This document shows, one piece after another, positions 17,391-25,494 of a stretch of DNA of 64,000 bases; within the stretch, counting starts at the first letter, position 1; every line of letters begins with the position of its first letter. The position numbers and the translations under genes are program-made. Below the pieces are notes generated by a model that saw only the letters and a program-made list of their open reading frames with translations, was not told the origin of the DNA and did not search any database. The DNA comes from Maritalea mobilis (lineage in GTDB: Bacteria > Pseudomonadota > Alphaproteobacteria > Rhizobiales > Devosiaceae), in assembly GCF_004363175.1 (NCBI RefSeq), contig NZ_SNYR01000004.1:1-64000 (forward strand), read 5' to 3'.

Positions 17391-18668
17391 TTAGCCACGC
17401 TCTTTCCACCAATCCATGGCTTGCAGTCCCCAATAGGTCATTTGTGCTACGGCCTTGCCTACTGGGCCTCCGGTCCAGGCCAATCCGAATGGTGCAAATA
17501 ATTCATATCGATCTGTTTGATCCAACAGCGCTTCTGCCGCCACCTTGCCGCCAATGGCAGTGGTGTTCAGCCCGTGCCCCCCAAAGGCCGTGCAGTACCA
17601 AATCTGTTCACTCAATTTGCCAATTTGTGGCATTTGATGTCGGGCATACGCCATCAAACCAGACCAAGCCAGCTCAACCTTCAGGCTGGCTAGCTCTGGA
17701 TAAGTGCCAACCATTTCTTTACGTAAAATAGTCGCAACATCTGCTGGTTTCGCCGGAATTGTGGTGATGCGGCCGCCCCACATCAGACGTTTGCCATCGT
17801 CCACCAAGCGATAATAATCCGCTGCGCGTCGATCATCACCAATGGCGTCAGTGGTTTTGATCACTTGTGCCAAGAGGTCAGGCGCTTCTTCTGTAATTAA
17901 AACATATGTTGCGATTGGCAGAAAAGCGCGCTTTAATTTCGGCAACAAGCTGCCCGTATACCCACCAGTTGTGACCACAACTTTTTCAGCTTTTATTTTG
18001 CCGTTAGCTGTGTGAACCACCATTTGTGTGGCCAACTTCTCAACCCGCAGCGCTGCACTATTTTCAAAGATCACGCCCTCATGCGCTTCAACCGCATTTG
18101 CAAGCCCTCGCGCATAATTTAGCGGATGGATATGAAAGGCATTTTGATCCCTTAAACCTTGGTGATAGCAGGATGACATTAGGCGCGCCTGAACATCATC
18201 ACGATCTAAAAATTCAAGTGGGTAATTATAATCCCTCAAGCTTTCAGCGGCGGCGATTTTTAGATCATCGCCGCTGTCATAACGGGTGACACCAGTGATA
18301 CCGCTCACCGGCTTCGCAGATGTAATCTCATATTGCTCTATATTGTTTCGCACCAGCTCCATGCCCTCAATGGACATTTTGTGAAGCCTTTGTGCGTCTT
18401 GCTTACCAAGTTTTTTGGCGATCTGCGCTTCGCCAACTGCGTATCCTGGACTAACAAACCCACCATTGCGCCCCGACGCGCCCCAGCCAATTTGCTCGGC
18501 TTCCAGCAACACGACGGATTTACCACCCTTAGCTAATTCGAGCGCGGTAGTAAGGCCCGCATAACCAGCACCAATTATACAAATTTCGGCGGTGTGTGTT
18601 TCCTCAAGCGCGGAACGCTTTCGCTGATCCGCCACGGTTCTGGCATAATAGCTGTCAATATAACTCAT
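17391..18668 (-). CDS. DAO-family FAD-dependent amine/amino-acid oxidoreductase
   Basis: A 425-residue flavoprotein of the glycine oxidase/DadA/PuuB group. The dinucleotide motif IIGAGYAGLTTALELAKGG lies at about residues 31-49 and is followed by VVLLEAEQIGWGASGRNGGF, the classic PuuB/OrdL sequence. The FAD-contacting C-terminal segment is FGGHGLNTTAIGGKV. Family members oxidise secondary amines, gamma-glutamylputrescine, sarcosine or fructosyl amino acids. Here it lies between a binding protein and a permease of the fructosamine regulon, so oxidation of a glycated or N-substituted amino acid is the best inference, parallel to the deglycase route. The start is ATG 18668 (MSYIDSYYAR), the conserved N-terminus of this group. 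Confidence 0.8.
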   Translation of the reverse strand: MSYIDSYYARTVADQRKRSALEETHTAEICIIGAGYAGLTTALELAKGGKSVVLLEAEQIGWGASGRNGGFVSPGYAVGEAQIAKKLGKQDAQRLHKMSIEGMELVRNNIEQYEITSAKPVSGITGVTRYDSGDDLKIAAAESLRDYNYPLEFLDRDDVQARLMSSCYHQGLRDQNAFHIHPLNYARGLANAVEAHEGVIFENSAALRVEKLATQMVVHTANGKIKAEKVVVTTGGYTGSLLPKLKRAFLPIATYVLITEEAPDLLAQVIKTTDAIGDDRRAADYYRLVDDGKRLMWGGRITTIPAKPADVATILRKEMVGTYPELASLKVELAWSGLMAYARHQMPQIGKLSEQIWYCTAFGGHGLNTTAIGGKVAAEALLDQTDRYELFAPFGLAWTGGPVGKAVAQMTYWGLQAMDWWKERG

Positions 18669-18699
18669 AAGGGTATTCCGAAAGAAATGGGGTGGGCAA

Positions 18700-18724
18700 A
18701 TGTGCCGACCGATGGCCGGCACAT
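18700..18724 (-). terminator. Intercistronic hairpin behind the binding-protein gene
   Basis: Read on the minus strand, ATGTGCCGGCC-ATC-GGTCGGCACAT forms an 11-bp stem with one G-U pair and a 3-base loop; on the plus strand the same pair is an A-C mismatch, so selection is on the minus-strand RNA. It lies 6 bases after the binding-protein stop. Such hairpins reduce readthrough or protect the 3-prime end, keeping binding protein above permease levels. Confidence 0.6.
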
Positions 18725-18730
18725 CAGATC

Positions 18731-19555
18731 TTATTCAGCGGCGTAGTTTTTGCCGTACCATTTGGTGCTGAACTCAGCGATCACGCCTTCTTCTCGCATA
18801 GCGAAGAGAATCTCGGTGATCTTGTTGTTCCATTCTTCATCACCTTTTTCGGTGATCACAACCAAAGGCTCGCGGAAGGCATAGTCACCCTCAACAATGC
18901 GAAGTGGGTATCCATTTTCAATGGCCTGTTCTGCCGTTTGCTCCGGCGCGATAACTGCATCCACGCGAACGCCAGCGCCAAGGCGCAAATCATCAAATGG
19001 CAACATCGAATCTGCATATGTGCGGATTTCACCTGGCTCTACATTATATTCGATTGGTGGTTGATCCGGCGCAGCGATGTCCAGTTGGCGACGAATGTAA
19101 TCTTCAGACGTCGTCGCTGTTTCCACGCCGATAACTTTACCGTTCAGATCGCTAACACTTTGAATGTCTGAGTCTTTGTGAACAACCCAAACATAAGGGC
19201 TGTAATAATAAGTCCCCGGAAAATCGATAACCTGCGCTCGGGCATTGGTTGGCGTAACCGACCCTACACCCAAATCATAACGACCCTGCCAGCGTCCACC
19301 AGTCATTGTCGCCCAATCTGGCGTTTCAAAACGCACATCCACGCCTAGGCGATTAGCAATTTCAGTTGCTACGTCAATGTCAAAGCCAACCATCTCATTA
19401 TTATCGTTGAGAAAACTTTGCGGAGGCCACCCCGAGTTTGTAGCGACAACCATTTCGCTGCGTTCCATTACCCGGTCGAGCGTTTCGCCGGCCATTGCCT
19501 GAGCAGTTGAAAGCACCAAAGCGCCTGCCACTGCAAATTTTAAAATTCTATTCAA
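18731..19555 (-). CDS. Amino-acid-type ABC transporter substrate-binding protein (SBP family 3)
   Basis: A 274-residue periplasmic protein. The TTG start at 19555 is chosen because GGGAG lies directly before it and the reading then opens with a perfect signal peptide (MNRILKFAVAGALVLS, cleavage after QAMA). The mature protein carries the family 3 signatures: VATNSGWPPQSFLN early, MVGFDIDVATEIANRLGVDV, and GSVTPTNARAQVIDF. It would bind an amino acid or glycated amino acid. It is first in the minus-strand operon, 56 bases downstream of the palindromic operator at 19611. A hairpin follows its stop. Confidence 0.88.
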   Translation of the reverse strand: MNRILKFAVAGALVLSTAQAMAGETLDRVMERSEMVVATNSGWPPQSFLNDNNEMVGFDIDVATEIANRLGVDVRFETPDWATMTGGRWQGRYDLGVGSVTPTNARAQVIDFPGTYYYSPYVWVVHKDSDIQSVSDLNGKVIGVETATTSEDYIRRQLDIAAPDQPPIEYNVEPGEIRTYADSMLPFDDLRLGAGVRVDAVIAPEQTAEQAIENGYPLRIVEGDYAFREPLVVITEKGDEEWNNKITEILFAMREEGVIAEFSTKWYGKNYAAE

Positions 19556-19610
19556 TGTTCTACTCCCTTTTATAGACCATCCGCAAAGCGTGCCGACCCA
19601 CCTCGCAAAT

Positions 19611-19623
19611 GTTGTATGACAAC
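19611..19623. promoter_or_regulatory. Fructosamine regulon operator, minus-strand operon
   Basis: GTTGT-ATG-ACAAC is a perfect inverted repeat, 56 bases before the binding-protein start. The same sequence in reverse complement appears at 19831 before the deglycase gene, and a decayed copy is at 14740 before the GntR gene. Three copies at three promoters of one functional module make a GntR/UTRA operator the best reading. Confidence 0.7.
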
Positions 19624-19830
19624 TAATCGTTGCACGCACTTATTCACCTGTCAATATATGATATAAAAATTATTTTTTGCCGCAAGAGCTGACGATCTAA
19701 AGCGCGCGCAAGCAGGGAGAATTGCTCATAATACGTTGTATTTAATAGGTAAAAATGAGTTGCCGCCAGGGGAAGCTCGCATCATCTTAAAGAAATGCAT
19801 CGCGCTTGACAAAAATAATTTACCGTGCAT

Positions 19831-19843
19831 GTTGTCATACAAC
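19831..19843. promoter_or_regulatory. Fructosamine regulon operator, plus-strand operon
   Basis: GTTGT-CAT-ACAAC is the reverse complement of the 19611 site. A TTGACA hexamer at 19806-19811 puts the palindrome over the -10 region of the frlB-like gene, where binding would block transcription. A further ACAAG-TTGTTTGG half-site follows at about 19848. Confidence 0.7.
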
Positions 19844-19883
19844 TTAAACAAGTTGTTTGGATTTTAGCCCATAAGGGGGAGCT

Positions 19884-20897
19884 ATGTTTAATTTTGATGC
19901 GGGTCGTTTTTTGCAGATCCAAGAGGGTGCAGTTACCCAAGCACAGGCATTGCGGCCACATATCACAGATTTGCTGGGCAACGGCGCGCAAAACATATTC
20001 TTGTTAGGCACCGGTGGCGCGGCAATTTTGATGGAGCCTGCGGCAGATCTGTTGCGCAAGCGGTCAACATTTCCCGTATTCACTGAATTCACGGCAGAAT
20101 TAAATGTTGAGAGTTCAATCCATTTAGGTGCCAATTCCATCGTGGTCATTCCCTCACTGTCAGGCACCACCAAAGAAAGCATCGAGCTGTTAGAAACAAC
20201 GCAAGCCGCAGGTGCCCATGTGATTGTGTTGACCGGTCATGCAAACACACCTTTGGCGCAAAAAGCAGACAAAGCCTTCGTCAACTTTGCTGAAGACGAC
20301 ACATCCTGCGAGAGTTTTTATATCCAGTCATATGCCATCGCTCACGCGATCATGGCTGCGCGCGGAGAGTTGGATGATGCAGATGGACTTTACAAAGAGC
20401 TTGATCAACTGCCCAAACTCCTCTTATCCGTCAAAGAGCAGTTTGAAGCAGAAGCTGAACAAATCGCCACACACATTCAAAATATGGACTATCACATCAT
20501 TTCTGGTGCGGGGAACACCTGGCCTGAAGCACATTATTACGGCATGTGCATCTTGGAAGAAATGCAATGGATACGAACCCGCCCCGTCCATGCTTCCCAC
20601 TTCTTCCACGGCACACTAGAATTGCTGGAGAAGGATGTGAGCGTTGTTCTTTACAAAGGTGAGGACGCTTACCGACCATTAGTGGAACGCGTAGAAAAGT
20701 TTGCCCGCCAATATACAAATGAGCTGATCATTTTCGATACAGCGAAATATGAGATGGGCACCCTTTCTCCTGCAGCACGCGCCATTGCCTCGCCGATTGT
20801 GCTGGCGACAATGATGGAACGCATGAGTGCGCACCTTGAGAGCTTGCGAAATCATCCATTGACCACGCGTCGTTATTATAAGCGTGTGGCATATTGA
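19884..20897 (+). CDS. frlB: SIS-domain fructosamine-6-phosphate deglycase, FrlB-like
   Basis: A 337-residue cytoplasmic protein built of two SIS sugar-phosphate isomerase domains (about 30-165 and 195-320) without the GlmS glutaminase domain. The loop LLGTGGAAILMEPAADLL and the SLSGTTKES phosphate site are typical. The C-terminus NHPLTTRRYYKRVAY matches the RRYY ending of E. coli FrlB. FrlB cleaves fructoselysine-6-phosphate (or other 6-phosphofructosyl amino acids) to glucose-6-phosphate and the free amino acid. The kinase that would make this substrate is encoded 50 bases downstream. GGGGGA precedes the ATG. The precise amino acid attached to the sugar cannot be read from sequence. Confidence 0.82.
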   Translation: MFNFDAGRFLQIQEGAVTQAQALRPHITDLLGNGAQNIFLLGTGGAAILMEPAADLLRKRSTFPVFTEFTAELNVESSIHLGANSIVVIPSLSGTTKESIELLETTQAAGAHVIVLTGHANTPLAQKADKAFVNFAEDDTSCESFYIQSYAIAHAIMAARGELDDADGLYKELDQLPKLLLSVKEQFEAEAEQIATHIQNMDYHIISGAGNTWPEAHYYGMCILEEMQWIRTRPVHASHFFHGTLELLEKDVSVVLYKGEDAYRPLVERVEKFARQYTNELIIFDTAKYEMGTLSPAARAIASPIVLATMMERMSAHLESLRNHPLTTRRYYKRVAY

Positions 20898-20947
20898 GTT
20901 AATTGATATTGCCTTCTGGCGATATCTTTAAGGTTGGGGCGATCTAA

Positions 20948-21745
20948 ATGCCATCGTTTGAATTTGCTTGTGTGGGCGATAATTGTATCGACAGATTTGG
21001 CGCACCTCTACACCAGGCCTTGGTGGGCGGTAATGCGCTGAATGTGGCCGTGCAACTCGCTCGTCACAAGGAAGAATCAGCCTATTTCGGCGCAGTTGGC
21101 CGAGATAAGGATGGTGATTTAACCCTCAAGACGTTAAATGAAAATCACGTGTCCAACGTCCATATTCAACGTCTTGATGCCCCAACCGCTTATACCAACC
21201 TTTCTTTTACCCCCGATGGTGATCGAATTATTGATTTTGAAGATTTTGGCGCCAGCGGCGAATACCGTCCAAACTCTGCCGAACTAGATATTTTAAGAAG
21301 AATGCGTCATGTGCACATTGGCTGGCTAAAGGATGGCGGCGCAACAAAGCAATTTCTCCGCCAACACAATGTTTTTGTTTCGCAAGATTTAGGCGTAAAT
21401 GCCGCCCCTGAAGATAAAGACCCGACCGGTCTTTCTCTTGCATTTGATTCAGCGGGTGACAGCAAAGCTGATGCCAGAACGCGGGTGCACGAACTTATTG
21501 ATCTTGGCGCCCAGCGCGCAGTGGTCACTTGCGGCATGGAAGGCAGCGTTGGCTACGACGGCAATAATTGGGCTGAAGCGGGCATAAATCCGGTTGAAAT
21601 AATAGACACAACCGGCGCAGGTGATAGTTTTGCCGCCGGCGTCATCGCCGCCCTGCATAAGGGAAAAAACTTACAACAATCGCTTGAACAAGGGCGTGAT
21701 TGGGCCGCCATAACCTGCTGCCATCCTGGCGGATTCCCACAATAA
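20948..21745 (+). CDS. frlD: PfkB-family fructosamine 6-kinase, FrlD-like
   Basis: A 265-residue kinase. GDNCIDRFG at the N-terminus and GGNALNVAVQLAR (about 32-44) match E. coli FrlD (GDNCVD, GGNAVNVAV), and the catalytic signature DTTGAGDSFAAGV (about 218-230) contains the base Asp. The protein is short for PfkB kinases (usual 300), as FrlD is. It would phosphorylate the imported Amadori compound at C6 for the upstream deglycase. It lies 50 bases after the deglycase gene on the same strand and probably shares its promoter. A weak AATAAC/GTTATT stem follows its stop. Confidence 0.82.
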   Translation: MPSFEFACVGDNCIDRFGAPLHQALVGGNALNVAVQLARHKEESAYFGAVGRDKDGDLTLKTLNENHVSNVHIQRLDAPTAYTNLSFTPDGDRIIDFEDFGASGEYRPNSAELDILRRMRHVHIGWLKDGGATKQFLRQHNVFVSQDLGVNAAPEDKDPTGLSLAFDSAGDSKADARTRVHELIDLGAQRAVVTCGMEGSVGYDGNNWAEAGINPVEIIDTTGAGDSFAAGVIAALHKGKNLQQSLEQGRDWAAITCCHPGGFPQ

Positions 21746-21874
21746 CCTAATACTTTCGTTGTTATTTCAGTAAAATGTTATCTATCGACTTGCAATCGCA
21801 TTTCGATGCTTTATGAGGTGGGCAAATCAGTTCTTAGTGATTATTCTGAACCGAAATCAGGCGGCATAATAATA

Positions 21875-23788
21875 ATGATAAATAAATTCCTGACCTTTCT
21901 GTTTGGTCTAAATCGCTGGACAAAACGCACCATCCAAGTGGCGGTTGATATTGTCCTCATCACGTTCAGCTATCTGCTGGCCATGATGCTGCGGCTTGAT
22001 GGAATTTGGTTTGCTGCCTACCCTGCCCGCTGGACTGTGCTGCTGCTTGTAATCCCGTTGAGCATTTTGCTGTTTGCACGCATCGGATTTTACCGAGCGG
22101 TTATCCGCTACATTGGTGGTCAAGCGCTGCTCACGATCGGCACGGGCATTTTGGTTTCGGCTGCAATGATGTTGGTTTTGAGCCAACTGCTTGGCTTGCA
22201 AGTGCCCCGTTCCGTGCCCGCCATCTATGCCTTTATCGCCTTCATTCTGATTGGCGGTGTACGCTTTTTATTGCGGGCGCTCTATTTTCAGCAACGTGCC
22301 AAACTAAATGACAATGTGCTGATTTATGGTGCTGGTGAATCCGGGCGACAATTGCTGAACGCTTTAAAGCAGGGGGCGGAATATCAACCTGTCGCCTTTA
22401 TTGATGATGCCAAAGAGTTGCATGGCATTGAAGTGGGCGGCATACCTGTTTCCGGTCCAAACCAAATTGGTGATCTGATCCAAAAATATGGTGTAAAAGC
22501 CATTCTTTTGGCGCTTCCAAGCGCTCCGGTAAGCGCTCGGAAAGCCATCATTTCTCGGCTAGAGCCCTTTCAAGTGCAAGTGCGCACCATTCCGGGCATG
22601 CGCGATCTCGTGTCAGGCAAAGCCGATATTGGCGATTTGCAGACGGTTAAACCTGAAGATCTGTTGGGGCGAGACCCGATCCCTCCCAACCAACAATTGC
22701 TCTCGGCCAATATTACCGGAAAGACTGTGCTGGTTTCTGGTGCTGGCGGCTCTATCGGCAGCGAGCTTTGCCGTCAAATCTTAGCGCAGCAACCCACGCG
22801 GCTGGTGCTTTTAGAAGTGTCTGAATATGCACTTTATCGCATTCAAGATGAATTAGAAGCATACAAGAAAGCCGAACAGATCGAAATTGCGCCTGTGCTC
22901 GGCTCGGTGCAAAATCACAATCGTATCGAAACTATTTTGAAGCGCTTTAAGGTCGATACGATCTATCACGCCGCCGCGTATAAACATGTGCCTTTGGTCG
23001 AGCAAAATGTCGTTGAAGGTATTCGCAACAATATTTTCGGCACCGAAACGATTGTGAAGGCGGCGATCGCCGCGCAGGTGTCGTCCTTTATTTTGATATC
23101 GACAGATAAAGCTGTGCGCCCCACCAATATTATGGGCGCCACTAAACGGATCGCTGAGCTTATTTGTCAGGCTCACGCCAACCAGTCCAACAAAACGCGT
23201 TTTTCAATGGTTCGTTTTGGCAATGTTTTGGGGTCTTCTGGCTCGGTTATTCCACGTTTTCAACGGCAAATTGACAAAGGTGGTCCGGTTACGGTTACGC
23301 ACCCTGAGATCAACCGATATTTTATGACCATTCCAGAAGCCGCCCAATTGGTGATCCAAGCTGGCGCGATGGCCAAAGGTGGCGAGGTTTTTGTGTTGGA
23401 TATGGGAGAGCCGGTTAAGATCGTCGATCTGGCGCAACGTATGATCCGCTTGCAGGGTCTAAAACCCATTATCGCAGAAGATGTGCAGTACACACACAAA
23501 CAGGGTGAAATTGAAATTACGTTCACCGGTCTTCGCATTGGCGAGAAGCTTTATGAAGAGCTTTTGATTGGCGAAAATCCGACACCTACTAGCCATGAAC
23601 GGATCATGTGTGCGCAGGAGCGTTTTTTACCACTTGAAGATTTAAATCTTCTGCTCAAAGCATTGTTTGATGCGTGTGCTGCCTATGATCTGCCAAAAAT
23701 TCGCGACATTTTGCAAGACGCACAGACAGATTATCAGCCCAATGATGCCATTGGCGATGTGATCTGGCTACAGTCTAAAAAGGGCTAG
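21875..23788 (+). CDS. Membrane-bound nucleotide-sugar 4,6-dehydratase (FlaA1/WbpM/CapD family)
   Basis: A 637-residue inner-membrane enzyme. Four hydrophobic helices occupy about residues 15-130; a CoA-binding-like Rossmann domain (VLIYGAGESGRQLL, about 145) follows; the C-terminal SDR domain opens with VLVSGAGGSIGSELCRQI (about 285). The usual Tyr is replaced by Met in TNIMGATKR, as in WbpM-type UDP-GlcNAc 4,6-dehydratases, and the Lys is kept. It makes UDP-4-keto-6-deoxy sugars for surface polysaccharide. ATG 21875 gives the N-terminus usual for the family; ATG 21806 would add 23 residues. It stands alone, far from the polysaccharide cluster at 58315, and overlaps the convergent fic gene by 4 bases. 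Confidence 0.85.
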   Translation: MINKFLTFLFGLNRWTKRTIQVAVDIVLITFSYLLAMMLRLDGIWFAAYPARWTVLLLVIPLSILLFARIGFYRAVIRYIGGQALLTIGTGILVSAAMMLVLSQLLGLQVPRSVPAIYAFIAFILIGGVRFLLRALYFQQRAKLNDNVLIYGAGESGRQLLNALKQGAEYQPVAFIDDAKELHGIEVGGIPVSGPNQIGDLIQKYGVKAILLALPSAPVSARKAIISRLEPFQVQVRTIPGMRDLVSGKADIGDLQTVKPEDLLGRDPIPPNQQLLSANITGKTVLVSGAGGSIGSELCRQILAQQPTRLVLLEVSEYALYRIQDELEAYKKAEQIEIAPVLGSVQNHNRIETILKRFKVDTIYHAAAYKHVPLVEQNVVEGIRNNIFGTETIVKAAIAAQVSSFILISTDKAVRPTNIMGATKRIAELICQAHANQSNKTRFSMVRFGNVLGSSGSVIPRFQRQIDKGGPVTVTHPEINRYFMTIPEAAQLVIQAGAMAKGGEVFVLDMGEPVKIVDLAQRMIRLQGLKPIIAEDVQYTHKQGEIEITFTGLRIGEKLYEELLIGENPTPTSHERIMCAQERFLPLEDLNLLLKALFDACAAYDLPKIRDILQDAQTDYQPNDAIGDVIWLQSKKG

Positions 23789-25329
23789 CCCTCAAAAATC
23801 TCTGCATAAATTTCCTCAAACGCAACCACCTCGTCATCGGTTAAAGCCGCGAATTCTTTTTGCCGGGCGCGGTTGGAAAATTTGCCTTGGTTCTGGCGGA
23901 GGAAATTGAACAGCAAATCAATCATTGAGGCTGGCATTTCGGTATGGGCTTCGATGCGGGATTTGAACTGATCATATCTCGTCAAAAATTCAGCCTCTTG
24001 CGGCAGGTCTTGCTCAATTGTGCGTTCAACGCACTCAAACAGAAACTCCGCATGAGGTGTCGCGTCGAAATATCGATAGAAATCGGCTGTGTCATTGGTC
24101 ACGTCCACATTCATGCTCGGCGTGGTGCGCCACTCGATCAGCGGTAATATGCGCGCCGAATGACTTTCCAAAACCCGACGATAATCTTCAATCCGATCCA
24201 AAATTGCCGCTGAGATGGGGAACACCATACCTGGCGGGTTGAACCCACGCGCGCTCAAAATATGATGGATAAGGTAACGGTGCAGCCGTCCATTTCCGTC
24301 CTCAAATGGATGAATATAGACAAAGCCAAAGGCGAGCATTGCCGCGGCAATCACCGGATCAAGTTCGTCAGAAACTCCTTGATCGAACTGTATGAGGCCG
24401 GCAATCAACGTTGGCAGATCTTCTGGCTTGGCGCTGATATGTTCGGGCAAAGGCAGGCGCGTATCGAGCTCGTGCTCTCCCACAAAGCCCCCCTCATGCC
24501 GCCATCCCAACTGGATAAAGCGCGTGTCTTTGCCGATCACCAAACGTTGCAGCCGCAAAAATTCTTCTTCATCCAACGGGTGACGTCCTGCCTCGCCAAT
24601 GGCTTTGCCCCAACGTTGAATACGATCATGGGGCGGCGCTTCGCCCTCAATGGCGTAGCTGGATTTGGAGTCTTTCAACAACAAGAAGGCCGCTGTGCGC
24701 GAGAGAATGGATTGCGAAATCCTGCCCACGATCGCCCGTGCTTCCTGATCAAATTGTCGCGCAACAAACTGCTCTAACCGCGATGTGCGCCGCACCATCG
24801 GGCAAAAGTCTGGCGTGCCGGGCAGATTATTATGCACCCGATGTCGGGTGGAGGTGCTGCCCTTTACCGCCCATTGTAATTTTGGGTCCACCACATGGGC
24901 ATAGGTGCCGGTTTTTGCGTTTGGCAGCTCGAGCTGTGTGCCCAATAGCCATTCATATAAAAACCAGATACGGCGCAAATAGGCGCTATTGGGTTTTTGC
25001 TGGATTAGTCCCGCAAGCTCCGCCCCGTCGATTGTCTCAAACAGTTTTTTGAGCACACACAAATCCACCCCCTCATATTTGAGGGCAAAGGTGAGATGCC
25101 CTTCAAGGGTGGCAGCTGGAGCGTGTCGCGGCGTATAAAGTCGCCAATTTTGGGCTTCGATAATCTGATGTTTTCGGCCAATGGCGCAAAGAATAAGCGG
25201 CAGCGGCACGGCCAGATCATATGCATCGATCAGCGCAGCATAGCCAACCGGTTGGGCTTGTTCCGGCAATCGAAGTTCCTGAAAAACGCTTACTGGGCCC
25301 GAAAATTGATGATTTTGCTGCTTCGCCAT
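23785..25329 (-). CDS. fic: Fic-family AMP-transferase with N-terminal inhibitory helix
   Basis: A 514-residue protein. The catalytic loop HPFEDGNGRLHR (about 340-351) is the complete Fic motif HPFx(D/E)GNGRxxR, so it should be active in transferring AMP (or another nucleotide moiety) to a protein. An intact (S/T)xxxE(G/N) inhibitory motif, SYAIEG, lies at about 222-227, placing it in class II Fic proteins that self-inhibit through an N-terminal helix. The C-terminus (about 450-514) has the winged-helix-like segment MPASMIDLLFNFLRQNQGKF common in long Fic proteins. The target is unknown. No antitoxin gene is adjacent. Its start codon is embedded in the first of three direct repeats that may form its operator. 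Confidence 0.9.
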   Translation of the reverse strand: MAKQQNHQFSGPVSVFQELRLPEQAQPVGYAALIDAYDLAVPLPLILCAIGRKHQIIEAQNWRLYTPRHAPAATLEGHLTFALKYEGVDLCVLKKLFETIDGAELAGLIQQKPNSAYLRRIWFLYEWLLGTQLELPNAKTGTYAHVVDPKLQWAVKGSTSTRHRVHNNLPGTPDFCPMVRRTSRLEQFVARQFDQEARAIVGRISQSILSRTAAFLLLKDSKSSYAIEGEAPPHDRIQRWGKAIGEAGRHPLDEEEFLRLQRLVIGKDTRFIQLGWRHEGGFVGEHELDTRLPLPEHISAKPEDLPTLIAGLIQFDQGVSDELDPVIAAAMLAFGFVYIHPFEDGNGRLHRYLIHHILSARGFNPPGMVFPISAAILDRIEDYRRVLESHSARILPLIEWRTTPSMNVDVTNDTADFYRYFDATPHAEFLFECVERTIEQDLPQEAEFLTRYDQFKSRIEAHTEMPASMIDLLFNFLRQNQGKFSNRARQKEFAALTDDEVVAFEEIYAEIFEG

Positions 25330-25444
25330 GAAAATCGCTTACATGCTGTGAAATTTAATTGCTAAATCATAATATCATGAAAAACGCTTACAAAACAGCT
25401 AATGTCGTGATTTTTATGCAGAGTGCGTGAAAAGGGCTTACAAA
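25329..25444. repeat. Three direct repeats TGAAAA-NN-GCTTACA at the fic promoter
   Basis: Copies start at 25329, 25378 and 25428, spaced 49 and 50 bp, and each is 15-17 bp long (the second and third extend to CAAA). Seen from fic they read TGTAAGC-NN-TTTTCA, and the first copy contains the fic start codon. The spacing of nearly five helical turns puts all copies on one DNA face. They fill the whole region between fic and the divergent LuxR/hydrolase gene. Confidence 0.7.
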
Positions 25445-25494
25445 TTCCGTCATTCGCCCTATTCTGCTGCTTTCATTTTCAGTTTCTTTCCGCC

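Noticed and set aside
21741-21766. Terminator after the frlD-like gene
   Set aside because: AATAAC/GTTATT is a 6-bp all-weak stem with a 14-base loop; too poor to call.
25329-25444. CRISPR-like array
   Set aside because: Only three 15-17 bp units, the first containing a start codon, with AT-rich spacers that are not protospacer-like and no cas genes.
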